NCBI RefSeq assembly: GCF_013300725.1
Contig: NZ_JAAIMM010000005.1
Span: 1 to 64,000 of the forward strand
Length of the DNA: 64,000 nucleotides
Direction of reading: 5' to 3'
Source of the DNA: Allocoprococcus comes
Lineage (GTDB): Bacteria > Bacillota > Clostridia > Lachnospirales > Lachnospiraceae
The position numbers and the translations under genes were made by a program. Shown here one piece after another: positions 35,485-43,324 of this stretch. Position 1 is the first letter of the stretch. Each line of letters starts with the position of its first letter. The notes beneath the pieces are model-generated. The model had not been told where the DNA came from and ran no database searches. It saw only the letters and a program-made list of their open reading frames with translations.

Positions 35485-36765
35485 ATGATGGACAATCAAT
35501 ACAATTATTACAGACCAGATTCAGATGAAAATAGAGGAGCAGACAATCAGCAGCAGGGGTTCGGAGCAGGACCACAGAAAGCTCCAAAACCGAAAAAAGG
35601 GTATACAAAAAAAGTCGCACTTGTTGTAGGAGCCGCAGTATTATTTGGGGCAGTTGGCGGTGTGACGATGCAGGGAACCAGTTATCTGACTGGTAAGCTG
35701 CTTGGAAAGAATACAAAGAGTACCGTAAGCACAACAAAGACTGTATCGAATGCAAAGCTTACAACATCTACCAGTACAGTGACATCTGATGTATCAGACA
35801 TTGTGGAAAATACACTTCCGTCAATCGTTTCTATCACAAATATGAGCGTACAGGAAGTACAGAATTTCTTCGGAGGAACCAGCCAGCAGGAGAGTGAAAG
35901 TGCCGGATCCGGTATCATCATCAGCCAGAATGATTCAGAACTTCTGGTTGTTACCAATAACCATGTTGTAGAAGGAAGCGATACACTTACTGTTACATTT
36001 AATGATGGCAACAGTGTGGAAGCGCAGATTAAAGGAACAGACTCCGCAAGGGATCTTGCAGTCGTAGCCGTTCCGCTTGATAAGATTTCAGACGATACAA
36101 TGAATGCGATTAAGGTTGCAACACTTGGAGATTCAGATTCTCTGAAGGTTGGAGAACCTGCAATTGCAATCGGTAATGCACTTGGTTATGGACAGTCTGT
36201 CACAACTGGTATTGTCAGTGCAACCGGACGTACAATTGATGGATTTGACGGAGAATACATCCAGACAGATGCAGCGATCAACCCTGGTAACAGTGGAGGA
36301 GCTCTTCTGAATGCCAATGGTGAGGTAATCGGTATCAACTCTGCGAAGATCAACAGTTCAGCTGTAGAAGGTATGGGATTTGCAATCCCGATTTCAGATG
36401 CAAGTGATGTTATCCAGAATCTGATGAATAAAGAGACAAGAAGCAAGGTTTCTGATGAGGAAAGAGGATATCTTGGAATCAAAGGTTACGATGTATCTGA
36501 AGAAGGTGCACAGATGTACAATATGCCGACCGGTGTTTATGTCAAAGAAGTCATGAGTGGTGGCGGAGCTGAGAAAGCCGGTCTTACAAAAGGATCGATC
36601 ATTACCGGTTTTGAGGGAAGTTCCATCAGTGGTATGAGCTCTCTTCAGGAACAGCTTCAGTATTATAAAGCAGGAGAAGAGGTAACGCTTACCGTACAGA
36701 TCCCGGATAAGAATGGTGAATATACAGAGAAAGAGATCAAGGTTACACTTGGTAAAAATTCATAA
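35485..36765 (+). CDS. htrA: Membrane-anchored HtrA/DegP-type serine protease
   Basis: 426 residues. A Gln/Asn-rich cytoplasmic N-terminus (1-45) precedes one membrane helix (about 49-70), then a trypsin-like domain outside the membrane with His160 (NNHVVEG), Asp190 (SARDLAVV) and Ser270 (GNSGGAL). A single PDZ domain follows (about 325-420, GVYVKEVMSGGGAEKAGL). This is the standard layout of Gram-positive HtrA, which degrades misfolded exported proteins at the membrane surface. Start follows AAAGGAG; an adjacent ATG at 35488 is an equivalent alternative. A folded RNA candidate and a terminator follow the stop codon. Confidence 0.94.
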   Translation: MMDNQYNYYRPDSDENRGADNQQQGFGAGPQKAPKPKKGYTKKVALVVGAAVLFGAVGGVTMQGTSYLTGKLLGKNTKSTVSTTKTVSNAKLTTSTSTVTSDVSDIVENTLPSIVSITNMSVQEVQNFFGGTSQQESESAGSGIIISQNDSELLVVTNNHVVEGSDTLTVTFNDGNSVEAQIKGTDSARDLAVVAVPLDKISDDTMNAIKVATLGDSDSLKVGEPAIAIGNALGYGQSVTTGIVSATGRTIDGFDGEYIQTDAAINPGNSGGALLNANGEVIGINSAKINSSAVEGMGFAIPISDASDVIQNLMNKETRSKVSDEERGYLGIKGYDVSEEGAQMYNMPTGVYVKEVMSGGGAEKAGLTKGSIITGFEGSSISGMSSLQEQLQYYKAGEEVTLTVQIPDKNGEYTEKEIKVTLGKNS

Positions 36766-36766
36766 A

Positions 36767-36853
36767 ATGATGTGAACACGCCGTTTTATGGGCGTATGAG
36801 GTGTTCGAGGACTGCGGGAATTGCATGGCAATGGAGCAATCCGGTTACATCAT
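36767..36853 (+). ncRNA. Candidate three-way-junction RNA downstream of htrA
   Basis: Three stems close on one another in 87 nt. P1 is ATGATGT (36767-36773) with ACATCAT (36847-36853). P2 is GAACAC (36774-36779) with GTGTTC (36801-36806), capped by GCC/GGC (36780-36782 with 36791-36793) with a seven-base bulge. P3 is CGG-ATTGC with GCAAT-CCG inside 36815-36843. It begins two bases after the htrA stop codon and is followed by a strong terminator hairpin. No known riboswitch consensus was recognised. It could be a 3'-UTR regulatory RNA, an aptamer or a processed sRNA. Confidence 0.45.
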
Positions 36854-36869
36854 AAAATATTAAAGAAAG

Positions 36870-36905
36870 ATGCCGTCAGATCAGAAATGGTCTGGCGGCA
36901 TTATT
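36870..36905 (+). terminator. Terminator of the htrA unit
   Basis: Eleven-base-pair stem ATGCCGTCAGA / TCTGGCGGCAT (36870-36880 with 36891-36901, one G-U) and a ten-base loop. The T tract is poor (TATTGATGTT), but stem length is convincing. Confidence 0.7.
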
Positions 36906-36985
36906 GATGTTACGACCTGTTTGAAATGGAAACGGGCATCAGATTATACCGGATGCAAAAGTCAGAACCATTTTTAAAAAATTAC

Positions 36986-36993
36986 CATACAAT
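36986..36993 (+). promoter_or_regulatory. Sigma-E/K-type -10 element of cotJ
   Basis: CATACAAT is a perfect match to the -10 of mother-cell sporulation sigma factors and stands 34 bp before the first cotJ codon. The -35 side (AACCATTTTT) is not a strong match. It fits mother-cell expression of coat genes. Confidence 0.6.
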
Positions 36994-37027
36994 AATATTG
37001 CAGATATAAGAAAGGGGAGCCAAAACG

Positions 37028-37345
37028 ATGCAAAATTGCAGAAACAATAATCCATATATGAGACGTGCAAATTGTGGATGTGGCAATAATAACAATAGCT
37101 GTAATAGTAATTCATGTATGGCGAACAATGATGGAAGAAATCCATCGATGGCAGTACCTGTTTATCGAGAACGATCTGGATGTAGCGACCGGGACGATGC
37201 GTTGGATGGAATGCCGATCGCAATGGCTTATGTGCCATGGCAGAGCTGGAGACACATTTACGAAGCCGGAAAAGGATTCCACAGAGGAACTATATTCGAA
37301 GAGCTTGATCTTCCGTTTAAGGGGAAAGGAGGATGTAACGCATGA
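37028..37345 (+). CDS. cotJA: Spore coat-associated protein CotJA
   Basis: 105 residues. An N-terminal Asn/Cys/Arg-rich low-complexity region (1-55) is followed by the conserved CotJA core MPIAMAYVPWQSW-Y-KGFHRGTIFEELDLPF. First gene of a three-gene cotJABC set, overlapping cotJB by four bases (ATGA). Ribosome site AAAGGGGAG upstream of the ATG. CotJ proteins are incorporated in the inner spore coat. Clostridial versions usually carry such an extended Asn/Cys-rich head, whereas the Bacillus protein is shorter. Confidence 0.88.
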   Translation: MQNCRNNNPYMRRANCGCGNNNNSCNSNSCMANNDGRNPSMAVPVYRERSGCSDRDDALDGMPIAMAYVPWQSWRHIYEAGKGFHRGTIFEELDLPFKGKGGCNA

Positions 37346-37623
37346 ATGAAATGCAGAATTCCAAACCTTGCAGAAAAGATCTCCTGATGCAGATCGGTCA
37401 TGCGAGCTTTGCGGTAGATGATGTGAAGCTTTATCTGGATACTCATCCTCGTGATCAGGAAGCACTGGACTATTTTTATGAACATAATAAAAAAAGGAAC
37501 CAGTTGTTGAAAGAATATGCAAAATATTATGGACCACTCACAGTAGATACCGCTGTTCCTTCCTGCTCAGACAGATGGAACTGGATCAACGAGCCATGGC
37601 CGTGGCAGGAAGGAGGATGCTAG
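37342..37623 (+). CDS. cotJB: Spore coat protein CotJB
   Basis: 93 residues matching CotJB in length and in the LLMQIGHASFAVDDVKLYLDTHP core and the acidic/aromatic WNWINEPWPWQ C-terminus. No signal sequence, consistent with a mother-cell coat protein assembled from the cytoplasm. Overlaps cotJA by ATGA and is followed one base after its stop by cotJC, so the three are co-translated. Confidence 0.92.
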   Translation: MNEMQNSKPCRKDLLMQIGHASFAVDDVKLYLDTHPRDQEALDYFYEHNKKRNQLLKEYAKYYGPLTVDTAVPSCSDRWNWINEPWPWQEGGC

Positions 37624-37624
37624 T

Positions 37625-38245
37625 ATGTGGAATTATGAAAAAAGACTGCAATATCCGGTGAAGATCACACAGACCAATCCGAAAATTGCACAGATTATTA
37701 TTACGCAGTTTGGTGGCCCTGATGGGGAATTAGGTGCATCCATGCGATATTTCTCACAGCGATATACGATGCCGTATAAAGAAGTGATCGGAACACTGAC
37801 GGACATTGCGACAGAGGAACTTGCGCACATGGAAATGATCTGTGCAATTGTTTACCAGCTTACGAAAGGACTGTCTCCGGAAGAAATAAAAGCATCTGGT
37901 TTCGATAAATATTATGTTGATCATACACTTGCATTATATCCGGTAGCGGCAAGCGGGCCGGCGTGGACAGCGACATACTTTCAGTCAAAAGGAGATCCGA
38001 TTACGGATCTGCATGAAGACCTCGCTGCAGAACAGAAAGCACGGACAACGTATGACAATATCTTAAGGCTTGTAAAAGACCCGGAAGTATGTGATCCAAT
38101 TCGCTTTTTAAGAAAACGGGAAATAGTACATTACCAAAGATTCGGAGAAAGTTTAAGAATCGTTCAGGACAATCTGAACAGTAAGAACTTTTATGCAATC
38201 AATCCGGAGTTTGATATGGATTCAAATTGTAGCTGTGGCAACTAA
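37625..38245 (+). CDS. cotJC: CotJC, manganese-catalase-family coat protein
   Basis: 206 residues. Ferritin-like fold with di-metal ligand signatures EELAHMEM (Glu-Glu...His) and a later AEQKARTTYDN plus KREIVHYQRFGE, as in Mn catalases. In Bacillus it is part of the spore coat; catalase activity is possible but not provable here. Ends in a Cys-containing tail NCSCGN. GGAGG in the cotJB end serves as its ribosome site. A strong terminator follows 60 bp later. Confidence 0.95.
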   Translation: MWNYEKRLQYPVKITQTNPKIAQIIITQFGGPDGELGASMRYFSQRYTMPYKEVIGTLTDIATEELAHMEMICAIVYQLTKGLSPEEIKASGFDKYYVDHTLALYPVAASGPAWTATYFQSKGDPITDLHEDLAAEQKARTTYDNILRLVKDPEVCDPIRFLRKREIVHYQRFGESLRIVQDNLNSKNFYAINPEFDMDSNCSCGN

Positions 38246-38306
38246 AACAGCGAGTATGGAAAAATGTCCCAATTATAAAAATTATGTTATAAAAATCCGG
38301 TTCGAT

Positions 38307-38339
38307 AAAAAGGTGCAACCTCATAGGCTGCACCTTTTT
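38307..38339 (+). terminator. cotJ operon terminator
   Basis: Eleven-base-pair stem AAAAAGGTGCA / TGCACCTTTTT (38307-38317 with 38329-38339), loop ACCTCATAGGC with a further CCT/AGG pairing. The symmetrical A/T ends let it act on both strands, also serving the minus-strand gene that ends at 38419. Confidence 0.88.
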
Positions 38340-38418
38340 AATGCCTGCCTGCTAATGTTATTCTGTATATACCATGCTGATATGTGATAATGCATAAATT
38401 CTACTCAGTATCTTATAA

Positions 38419-38754
38419 TTAACGAGGGGAATGATCCTGGATATAATCAGCCAGCATTGAAATAAATTCGGATGCGGTCGGTTTGTCAAATACAGGATAA
38501 CCAAGCAGCGGGCTTAAAATTTTATTGGAATTCTGATTCCGATAACTGTTGATCATTGTGCGGATGGCAGCTTCAACGCACATGTTGGAAACGCCATACT
38601 GCTCGCCGACAACACGGTAGAGATTAGAGGTTACGTTCTTCATGTAAAATTCCTGATTTTTGAGAACGAGGGCGACTGCTGAGGCAAGATAATTATAACC
38701 AGAATAGGTGGAACGAAGGCCGGCTTTTCTTAAGACATGCCTGACATCATACAT
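38419..38754 (-). CDS. Free-standing Spo0A-type DNA-binding domain protein
   Basis: 111 residues consisting only of a Spo0A C-terminal (winged/HTH sigma-like) domain. Recognisable pieces are YSGYNYLASAVALVL, the recognition-helix region VSNMCVEAAIRTMINSY, and the strongly conserved KPTASEFISMLADYI ending near the C-terminus. The receiver domain that carries the phosphorylated Asp in Spo0A is absent, and no upstream receiver frame exists, so activity cannot depend on the phosphorelay in the usual way. The ATG at 38754 follows AAGGAGG; a TTG further upstream is less likely. It reads toward the cotJ operon and shares its terminator. It may bind 0A boxes as a competitor or stage-specific regulator; this is inference. 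Confidence 0.85.
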   Translation of the reverse strand: MYDVRHVLRKAGLRSTYSGYNYLASAVALVLKNQEFYMKNVTSNLYRVVGEQYGVSNMCVEAAIRTMINSYRNQNSNKILSPLLGYPVFDKPTASEFISMLADYIQDHSPR

Positions 38755-38794
38755 AGGTACCTCCTTCAAATATCCATATCGACTATCTAATTAT

Positions 38795-38823
38795 AGAATA
38801 AAGGAATTCTAAAGATATGTAAA
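38795..38823 (-). promoter_or_regulatory. Promoter of the Spo0A-like gene
   Basis: On the minus strand, TTTACA (38818-38823) is followed after 17 bp by TATTCT (38795-38800), 41 bp before the ATG. Ordinary sigma-A spacing. Confidence 0.5.
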
Positions 38824-38961
38824 TAATTTTGTCCATAACGATATAGTTCGTGAGATTTCGATAGAGAATATGAGACAGAGCAGAGAACTGTTTTGTGTGG
38901 AACCTTATTTTTGGAATGGCAGATAAACTCAGTGAATAGGATGGAAAAATCCGCCTCTTTT

Positions 38962-38970
38962 TGCTATAAT
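38962..38970 (+). promoter_or_regulatory. Extended -10 promoter of the LRR-VWA-MoxR unit
   Basis: TGCTATAAT: perfect TATAAT at 38965-38970 with TGn extension, 47 bp before the leucine-rich-repeat gene. The -35 (TGGAAA) is weak. Confidence 0.55.
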
Positions 38971-39016
38971 CCTTAATTGGATAGAACAGACAGAATCAAT
39001 TCCAGGAGTGAAATTT

Positions 39017-40006
39017 ATGAAGATACAATATCAGAAAATAGAAAACGGACTTGAAATTCTTCGGATCTGGCAGGATTCAGGAATCATAAAAGTGCCTGAG
39101 CAGATAGAGGGAACCCCGGTTATCCGGATTGCGCCATATACATTTTCCATGCATAAGGATGAAGAAGAGAAAAATGTACTCGTTTATCAGACCGGAGAAG
39201 GTGAAGTGGACGACCGTTTTGCGCAGCCGGAAGAGCTCTGCTGTGGCGGAATGGTAAGGGAGATCCATCTTCCGGCTACCGTACAGTCGATTGGAAATTA
39301 TGCATTTTACGGATGTATGAATCTGAAGCTTTTCCATGGGACAGATGCGATCGTGCGGATGGGAAGCGGTGTGTTTACCGGATGCCGTCTGGAAAAAGTG
39401 GAGATTGATTTTATGGATGGAAATAAGTCCTGCCTTAAGGAAATTCTGACGGAGATCCGGTATCAGATCATTGCAACACTGCGTTATCAGGAGACGGAGA
39501 CGAAGATCCTGTTTCCGGAATATTATGCAGATGCGGTGGAAAATACGCCGGCGCGGATCGTGGAGACGCATTATTATGGTTCCGGTGGAGAGTACAGGGA
39601 GTGTTTTTACCGTCGGGAACTGGATTATGGGAAATATGACCGGCTGTTTGCACTTTCCGAAGCAAGAGATTCGGAGGAGGCAATTTTCAGTGTGGCACTG
39701 ATCCGGCTGAAATATCCGTGGAAGCTGGAAGAGCCTGCGAAACTGCGCTATGAGAATTATGTGAAGGCGCACATGGAAGAAATTGGGAAAAGCTGTATCT
39801 GTGCAGTGAAGGAGAGACGTGAAATTGCCGCGGGAGATCCGCAGGAGGTGCTGCTTTTTTGCTGCAAGGAGCATTATTTTGATGAACAGTCATTGGAAAA
39901 GACGATTGCTTATGCGGCAGATGCCGGACAGACAGAAATTTCAGCCATTTTGATGGACGAGCGTTACCGCAGTTTTCCCAAAAAGAAGAAAAAGTTTGTA
40001 TTGTAA
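39017..40006 (+). CDS. BspA-type leucine-rich-repeat protein, cytoplasmic
   Basis: 329 residues without signal peptide or membrane helix. The N-terminal half has BspA-like LRR_5 units (GTPVIRIAPYTF, VREIHLPATVQSIGNYAFYGCMNLKLF, GVFTGCRLEKVEI). The C-terminal half (about 150-329) is alpha-helical and charged with no recognised family. The start at 39017 follows CCAGGAG; the GTG at 39008 is an alternative. LRR_5 proteins are mostly exported, so a cytoplasmic one leading a VWA/MoxR pair is unusual and suggests a substrate or adaptor for that ATPase. Function unknown. Confidence 0.7.
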   Translation: MKIQYQKIENGLEILRIWQDSGIIKVPEQIEGTPVIRIAPYTFSMHKDEEEKNVLVYQTGEGEVDDRFAQPEELCCGGMVREIHLPATVQSIGNYAFYGCMNLKLFHGTDAIVRMGSGVFTGCRLEKVEIDFMDGNKSCLKEILTEIRYQIIATLRYQETETKILFPEYYADAVENTPARIVETHYYGSGGEYRECFYRRELDYGKYDRLFALSEARDSEEAIFSVALIRLKYPWKLEEPAKLRYENYVKAHMEEIGKSCICAVKERREIAAGDPQEVLLFCCKEHYFDEQSLEKTIAYAADAGQTEISAILMDERYRSFPKKKKKFVL

Positions 40007-40021
40007 AAGAAGGTGGAATGA

Positions 40022-41320
40022 TTGGAAGAAATGTCATTAGAACAGAGTCTGGAAGAAATCGGACATAAAATTCTGGTTTTGACAAGGAACGAACTGTATA
40101 TGAAAATGAGATTTATGGATGTGGCGCTTTCTGCGTTTTATTATGTGCAGGATTTTTCGGTAGACCTTCTTGCTACAGACGGAGAAACAATGTATTTTAA
40201 CGGGCAGATGCTGGGAGGTGAGTACAGGCAGAACCGGATCGGAGTAAACCGCGCCTATCTGCATCTGGTGCTGCACTGTATTTTCCGGCATGTATTTCGC
40301 AGAAATGGAAGGGAAGAGCTTATGTGGAATCTGGCGGCGGATATTGCGGTAGAATCTGTGATTGACGACTGGAATCTCCCGAATATACGAAAAAGCCAGT
40401 CCTGGCTCAGGCAGAGAACCTACCGGGATCTGAAAGAGGAAATCGGGGTATTTACTGCGGAAAAAATCTATGGCGCACTTGTGAGATGGAAGCTTTCGGA
40501 CCGGGAAATGGAGCGTATGATCCGGGAATTTACGGTGGATGACCACAAGTATTGGGCAAAAGATGAGGATGATGAGCGAAAAAGTGAAATGAACCAGAAA
40601 TGGCAGGATATCAGTGAGAAAATGCAGACCGATATGGAAACATTTTCCAAAGAAGCAGCATCAAATACGGGGCATTTTCTGGATCAGGTCCGGGTTGAGA
40701 ACCGGCAGCGGTATGATTACCGGGGCTTTCTGCGCAAATTTGCTGTGTTGAAGGAAGAGGTTACTGTGGATGATGACAGCTTTGATTATGTATTTTACAG
40801 TTATGGACTGCGCCTTTATGGAAATATGCCCCTGATCGAGCCGCAGGAATGGAAAGAAGTGAAAAAAGTGGAGGATTTTGCAATCGTGATCGATACCTCC
40901 ATGTCCTGTTCAGGAGATCTGGTAAAAAAATTCCTGGAGGAGACCTATGGCATTTTAAGTGAGACAGGCAGCTTTTTTCAGAGAGTCAACATCCACATTA
41001 TACAGTGTGATGACCAGGTGCAGTCGGACCGGAAGATCACCTGTAAAGAAGAATTACAGGAATATATGGAAAAGCTGGATCTTGCCGGGGAAGGTGGAAC
41101 GGATTTCAGACCGGCGTTTTCCTATATTGATGAGCTGATCGAGACGCACCGTTTTACCGAGCTGAAAGGTGTGATTTATTTTACCGACGGACAGGGGATT
41201 TATCCTCAGAAAATGCCGCCATACCAGACAGCATTTGTATTCATGGACGACGGAGCAGAAGAGCAGGAAGTTCCACCGTGGGCGATGAAACTGGTTCTGG
41301 ATGAAGAGGATTTAAGATAA
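40022..41320 (+). CDS. VWA-like protein (DUF2201 type), partner of MoxR ATPase
   Basis: 432 residues. N-terminal part (about 1-190) matches the metallopeptidase-like DUF2201 N domain (LVLHCIFRH, WNLAADIAVESVIDDWNLP). The C-terminal VWA-like domain starts near 285 with FAIVIDTSMSCSGDL, whose DTSxS (Asp at about 291) is a metal-ion-dependent adhesion site, and continues with GEGGTDFRPAF and YFTDGQG. Starts at TTG 40022, 5 bp after AAGGTGG; an ATG at 40031 is the alternative. Proteins of this kind work with MoxR AAA ATPases in assembly or metal insertion; the ATPase gene follows 18 bp later. Confidence 0.82.
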   Translation: MEEMSLEQSLEEIGHKILVLTRNELYMKMRFMDVALSAFYYVQDFSVDLLATDGETMYFNGQMLGGEYRQNRIGVNRAYLHLVLHCIFRHVFRRNGREELMWNLAADIAVESVIDDWNLPNIRKSQSWLRQRTYRDLKEEIGVFTAEKIYGALVRWKLSDREMERMIREFTVDDHKYWAKDEDDERKSEMNQKWQDISEKMQTDMETFSKEAASNTGHFLDQVRVENRQRYDYRGFLRKFAVLKEEVTVDDDSFDYVFYSYGLRLYGNMPLIEPQEWKEVKKVEDFAIVIDTSMSCSGDLVKKFLEETYGILSETGSFFQRVNIHIIQCDDQVQSDRKITCKEELQEYMEKLDLAGEGGTDFRPAFSYIDELIETHRFTELKGVIYFTDGQGIYPQKMPPYQTAFVFMDDGAEEQEVPPWAMKLVLDEEDLR

Positions 41321-41338
41321 GCAAGGAGTGAGAGATAG

Positions 41339-42847
41339 ATGAACATTAAACGTGCAAAACAGGAAATCAAGGATGCAGTGCAGGCATACCTGATGAAGGA
41401 TGAATATGGAGAATATCAGATTCCGGCAATCCACCAGAGACCGATCCTTCTGATGGGGCCTCCGGGGATTGGAAAGACACAGATCATGGAACAGATTTCA
41501 AGGGAATGTGAGATCGGACTGGTTGCGTATACGATCACGCACCATACCAGACAGAGTGCGATCGGGCTTCCGTTTATCCAGATAAAGGTGTATGGCGGAA
41601 AAGAGTATTCTGTAACCGAGTACACAATGAGTGAGATTATTGCCGCTGTCTATGAGAAAATCGAGCAGAGCGGCATGAAAGAGGGAATCCTCTTTATCGA
41701 TGAGATCAACTGTGTTTCGGAGACGCTGGCGCCGACTATGCTGCAGTTTTTACAGTGCAAGATGTTTGGTAACCAGAGTGTGCCGGAAGGCTGGATCATT
41801 GTGGCAGCAGGCAACCCACCGGAATATAATAAGTCTGTGCGGGAATTTGATGTGGTGACACTGGACCGGATCAAGCGGATTGATGTGGAAGCCAATTTTG
41901 ACGTCTGGAAGGAATATGCTTATCAGGTGGGAATCCATCCGGCGGTACTTTCTTATCTGGAACTTCGAAAAGAGAATTTCTACCGCATGGAAAATACAGT
42001 GGATGGGAAAATGTTTGTCACAGCCAGAGGCTGGGAGGATTTATCAAGGCTGCTCCAGGTCTATGAGAAGCTTGGTAAAAAGGTGGACCGTGAGGTTGTG
42101 CATCAGTATCTCCAGCATTGGAAAACGGCGAAGGATTTTGCAAATTATCTGGAGCTGTATCAGAAGTATCAGAAGGAGTATGGACTGGAGCGGATCCTTG
42201 CCGGACATTATGAAGCAGATACGCTGGAACGCCTGAAATTTGCTCCATTCGATGAACGGCTTAGCGTGGTAAATCTTCTGGTCGGAAAGATGGCAGATCT
42301 TTTTAAAGAAGAATATGAGATGGAAAAATTTGTGGAGGGACTGTTTGTGCAGCTGTGTGCTTATAAAGAGGAAGTGCAAAAAGACGGTGCAGTTCCGGGA
42401 GAGGTTCTTGCTGCGAGAATTCTCTCTCTTCATAAGGAAAACGAACAGAAAAAAGCTGCGGGACAGTTTACAAAAGCAGAGATGCACCGTGCAGAGCGTA
42501 TTTTGCGGACAATGGAAGGATATCAGAAAGCCCCGGAATTTGAATCTGTAAAAGCAGCGTTTGACACGGAAGAAGAGCAGAGAGAGAAGATGGCAGAGGC
42601 AACACTGGAAACGCTGAATCACTGCTTTGGATTTCTCGAAGCTGCCTTTGGCGAGAGCCAGGAAATGGCAGTATTTGTGACCGAACTCAACAGTAATGTG
42701 TACAGCATTGCGTTCCTGCGGGAAAATGACTGTGCGATGTATTACAAATACAACAAAGGCTTACTTGTGGATGAACGTCGTGAAGAAATTCTGGAACAGA
42801 TGGATGCTGTGGAAAATGCAGCAGAAAGAGGGCTGGTTGAAGAGTAA
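41339..42847 (+). CDS. MoxR-family AAA ATPase
   Basis: 502 residues. AAA core with Walker A GPPGIGKT (about 39-46), Walker B ILFIDEIN (about 117-124) and a sensor region IIVAAGNPPEYNKSVREFDVVTLDRIKR. The C-terminal 200 residues are helical and lack a known domain. Acts as a chaperone-like ATPase, most likely on the VWA protein encoded just upstream and whatever substrate that pair serves, with the LRR protein as third member. AAGGAG precedes the ATG. Confidence 0.88.
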   Translation: MNIKRAKQEIKDAVQAYLMKDEYGEYQIPAIHQRPILLMGPPGIGKTQIMEQISRECEIGLVAYTITHHTRQSAIGLPFIQIKVYGGKEYSVTEYTMSEIIAAVYEKIEQSGMKEGILFIDEINCVSETLAPTMLQFLQCKMFGNQSVPEGWIIVAAGNPPEYNKSVREFDVVTLDRIKRIDVEANFDVWKEYAYQVGIHPAVLSYLELRKENFYRMENTVDGKMFVTARGWEDLSRLLQVYEKLGKKVDREVVHQYLQHWKTAKDFANYLELYQKYQKEYGLERILAGHYEADTLERLKFAPFDERLSVVNLLVGKMADLFKEEYEMEKFVEGLFVQLCAYKEEVQKDGAVPGEVLAARILSLHKENEQKKAAGQFTKAEMHRAERILRTMEGYQKAPEFESVKAAFDTEEEQREKMAEATLETLNHCFGFLEAAFGESQEMAVFVTELNSNVYSIAFLRENDCAMYYKYNKGLLVDERREEILEQMDAVENAAERGLVEE

Positions 42848-42956
42848 AGACATGATTCTGTATGAAAAATAACGAGGCATCAGTTAGAAAAATGAACATA
42901 AAATAACCCGGAACCGGTAGGATTAAGACGACATATACTGATAGAAAGCAGAAGAA

Positions 42957-43241
42957 ATGGAAATGAAATTCATGCCAGATCTGCAATTTTGTCAGGATCT
43001 TCCCAGAATAAAACCAGGGGAGTACTGTCTGAAATATGATCTTACCCTGCGCCAGGCTCCCGGTCTTGGAAGTGCGCTGTGTTGGGGAAATTATCACCGG
43101 GAGAGCTGTCTGGAAGCAGGAAGTACTGTGTATATCTGTCAGATTCAATATCTGAGCCGATCTATCTGGGGATTGTTAGAGAATACGGGGTGGATATGCC
43201 TTTATATGAACCATAAATGGCTGATAACTACTATAACATAA
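42957..43241 (+). CDS. Small SH3-like domain protein
   Basis: 94 residues, no signal peptide. The sequence from about residue 18 has the pattern of a bacterial SH3 fold: YDLTLRQAPGLGS, then VYICQIQYLSRSIWGLL and NTGWICLYMN, where IWG-L...GWICL is the typical ending strand pair. Two Cys and the missing export signal are odd, since such domains usually occur in secreted wall enzymes. It follows the MoxR gene by about 110 bp with a GCAGAAGA ribosome-like stretch. It could be a real small gene or a fragment of a longer one. Confidence 0.4.
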   Translation: MEMKFMPDLQFCQDLPRIKPGEYCLKYDLTLRQAPGLGSALCWGNYHRESCLEAGSTVYICQIQYLSRSIWGLLENTGWICLYMNHKWLITTIT

Positions 43242-43263
43242 TTATAAAAATGACATTGTTCAG

Positions 43264-43300
43264 AAAAGGACGCTGATATTTTCATATCAACGTCCTTTGA
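43264..43300. terminator. Bidirectional terminator between the SH3 gene and argG
   Basis: AAAGGACG-TGATAT / ATATCA-CGTCCTTT (43265-43272, 43274-43279 with 43284-43289, 43291-43298) has 14 pairs, a tttc loop and T runs on both strands. It serves the plus-strand unit and the minus-strand argG. Confidence 0.88.
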
Positions 43301-43324
43301 ATTTGCTAGTATATGGATATACAA

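Noticed and set aside
37065-37349. Alternative 94-codon frame within cotJA
   Set aside because: Overlaps cotJA completely in another frame; cotJA has the ribosome site and conserved core.
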